64,000 bases of DNA from VMDJ01 sp038144195 (GTDB lineage Bacteria > Pseudomonadota > Gammaproteobacteria > Chromatiales > Chromatiaceae), in NCBI GenBank assembly GCA_038144195.1, contig JAYQNH010000002.1, positions 1,302,001 to 1,366,000 on the forward strand. Direction: 5' to 3'. Positions 62,622 to 64,000 of the stretch are shown piece after piece. Made by a program: the position numbers and the translations under genes. How positions within the stretch are numbered: the stretch's first letter is position 1; the number at the start of each line of letters is the position of its first letter. The notes beneath the pieces are model-generated. The model had not been told where the DNA came from. It did no database searches and saw only the letters and a list, made by a program, of their open reading frames with translations.

Positions 62622-64000
62622 ATGAGCACTATAGATTCAAAAACATCTGAGCCAATGCAGTCAGGTGCTAATACCGAACAAAAGAGTTTAGGTATTGCCG
62701 GTGGTATTGCTAAGGCATTTATTAACTCGCCACTTTCTCCTTTGCTCTATGTAGCAATGTTGTTGTTGGGCATATTGGGTTTAATGGCAACGCCACGTCA
62801 GGAAGATCCACAGATCGAAGTGCCGCTGATTGACTTGGTTGTTCAGTATCCTGGTGCTGATGCATCAACGGTAGCATCTCTGGCGGTTCAGCCTCTTGAG
62901 CGTCTGATGTTTGAAATCGATGGGGTTAAACACGTTTATTCATCGACAGCTCGTGGCATGGGTATCGTCACTATCCAGTTCGAGGTGGGTGAGCAGATGG
63001 AGTCATCACTGGTTAAGGTGAATGACAAGCTAGCCTCCAACAAAGATCGTGTTCCAGCAGGCGTTGTGCCGCCGTTGGTTAAAGCAAAAAGTATCGATGA
63101 TGTCCCTGCGGTGACGATGACCTTGTGGTCTGAGAAAGATTACAACGGTGACGGCATTCCCGATGTTGATGATTCGCAATTACGTCGTTTAGCCCAATCG
63201 GTGCTGCAAGAGATTAAGCAAATTCCCGACACTGGCGCGAGCTTCGTGGTGGGCGGTCGCGCAGAGCAGGTGACTGTTGAGGTATTCCCAGAGCGTTTAG
63301 CAGGCTTTGGTCTCAGTGTTGGTCAGGTTGCGCAAGCTATCCAAGCGGCGAATGTTGAAACCCAGATGGGTGGTGTCGAAAACGGCGGTGCTCATGTGAT
63401 GGTGGTTTCGGGTGAGTTTTTAAGTTCCGTTGATGACATCAATCAGCTGCAAGTTGGCTTCCATAATGGTGTGCCAGTTTATGTGCACGATGTGGCTGAG
63501 GTTCGTCAGGGTCCTGAAGATGCTCGCCAAACGGTGGCTTACTATACCGGTGCGGCTACTGATCTGAATCGAGCGATTGCTGTGCCAGCGGTGACTATTG
63601 CAGTTGCAAAAAGAAAGGTACCAATGGTGTGTCAGTGGCAGAAGATGTCATTGCGCGTGTTGAATCGCTTAAAGGTCGCTTGATTCCTAATGATGTCAAC
63701 GTCAGCTTGACCCGTAACTACGGTTTATCAGCGAAGCAAAAAGTAAACGACCTTATCTTTAAGCTGTTTATTGCGACTGGCTTTGTCTTCTTATTGGTGT
63801 GGGCAGCATTCCGCGCACTTAAACCTGCGATTGTTGTATTGCTCGTTATTCCAGTCGTTCTCTTGTTCACGATTCTCTCAGCATGGCTGCTGGGCTTTAC
63901 TATTGACCGTGTGTCGCTGTTCGCCTTGATCTTCTCGATTGGTATCTTGGTAGATGATGCAATCGTTGTCGTCGAGAACATTTATCGCCGATGGCTTGAA
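62622..64000 (+). CDS. RND efflux transporter, AcrB-like (3' end cut by window; frameshifted)
   Basis: Inner-membrane proton-driven exporter. Visible: first helix (PLLYVAMLLLGILGLMAT), porter domain (VVQYPGADASTVASLAVQPLER, TIQFEVGEQMESSLVKVNDKL), and helices 2-4 with the proton-relay Asp pair in GILVDDAIVVVENIYR. The frame breaks at the A5 run near 63,606-63,610; one more A gives KKKGTNGVSVAEDVIARVESL. The gene runs off the window. No drug or metal signature identifies the substrate. The adaptor is just upstream. Confidence 0.93.

Noticed and set aside
1..64000. Genome-wide pseudogene decay, as in a reduced symbiont
   Set aside because: Breaks are single bases in homopolymers, with otherwise perfect conservation, and hit essential genes. 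There are no large deletions, internal stops from substitutions or long non-coding gaps.
1..64000. CRISPR arrays or rRNA genes
   Set aside because: No regularly spaced repeats with unique spacers and no rRNA-like sequence were seen. The RTX and AGGTACA repeats do not fit a CRISPR layout.

Overview
The window looks like a chromosomal segment from a Gram-negative, sulfur-oxidising, probably marine gammaproteobacterium. The evidence is a complete ruvC-ruvA-ruvB-ybgC-tolQRAB-pal-cpoB-queE-queC block in gammaproteobacterial order, an LpxL/HtrB-type lipid A acyltransferase, a soxX-Y-Z-A operon, a YeeE/YedE (TsuA-like) sulfur-compound transporter and a rhodanese. I cannot place it below class. The moderate base composition and the glucosylglycerate and GH16 genes fit a saline habitat.

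Layout. 1-16.5 kb is housekeeping: the 3' part of metA, phnA, an FGE-like gene, dgt-mazG-nudix, prc, pbpG, gshA, an MFS transporter, an SDR, fmdB-aspS and ruvCAB. 16.5-23 kb holds tol-pal and the first queuosine genes. At 23.1-24.4 kb is the YeeE transporter, then tRNA-Lys(TTT). A 15.9 kb integrated genomic island (24,486-40,380) sits in the 3' end of that tRNA. It is bounded by a 51-bp direct repeat (48/51 identical). Its left end has a tyrosine integrase, a hypothetical gene, a small excisionase-like protein, a primase-type zinc-ribbon protein and a RepA-like helicase. Its cargo is a HopJ-family gene, a three-gene glucosylglycerate operon (phosphatase, GpgS synthase, GH13 phosphorylase), two small membrane/secreted proteins, a multidomain GH16 glucanase, an outer-membrane-type protein and a 911-aa RTX-tailed protein. 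Just outside the right junction lies the displaced tRNA terminator. It is followed by an undescribed four-gene unit (winged helix, membrane, membrane, winged helix) whose first gene overlaps a cluster of TTGTGC/GCACAA palindromes. 42.4-51.7 kb holds a desaturase and a glycosyltransferase, a pterin/folate cluster (folX-folE-SDR-HNH-DUF429-like-phhB-pabB), galU, a putative metallopeptidase, a rhodanese and lpxL. 51.7-54 kb is soxXYZA. 54-64 kb holds bepA, a VWA protein, a MoxR ATPase, small conserved proteins, nadA, a ROK kinase and the start of an RND efflux system.

The most important caution is that about 30 single-base frameshifts break otherwise intact genes, including essential ones (aspS, tolQ, tolA, gshA). 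Most fall in homopolymer runs. They look like uncorrected long-read errors rather than biology. The same errors erase stop codons and create two false fusions (ruvC-ruvA and VWA-BepA), and they probably removed one start codon. Broken genes are therefore annotated as single spans, with the frameshift positions given.
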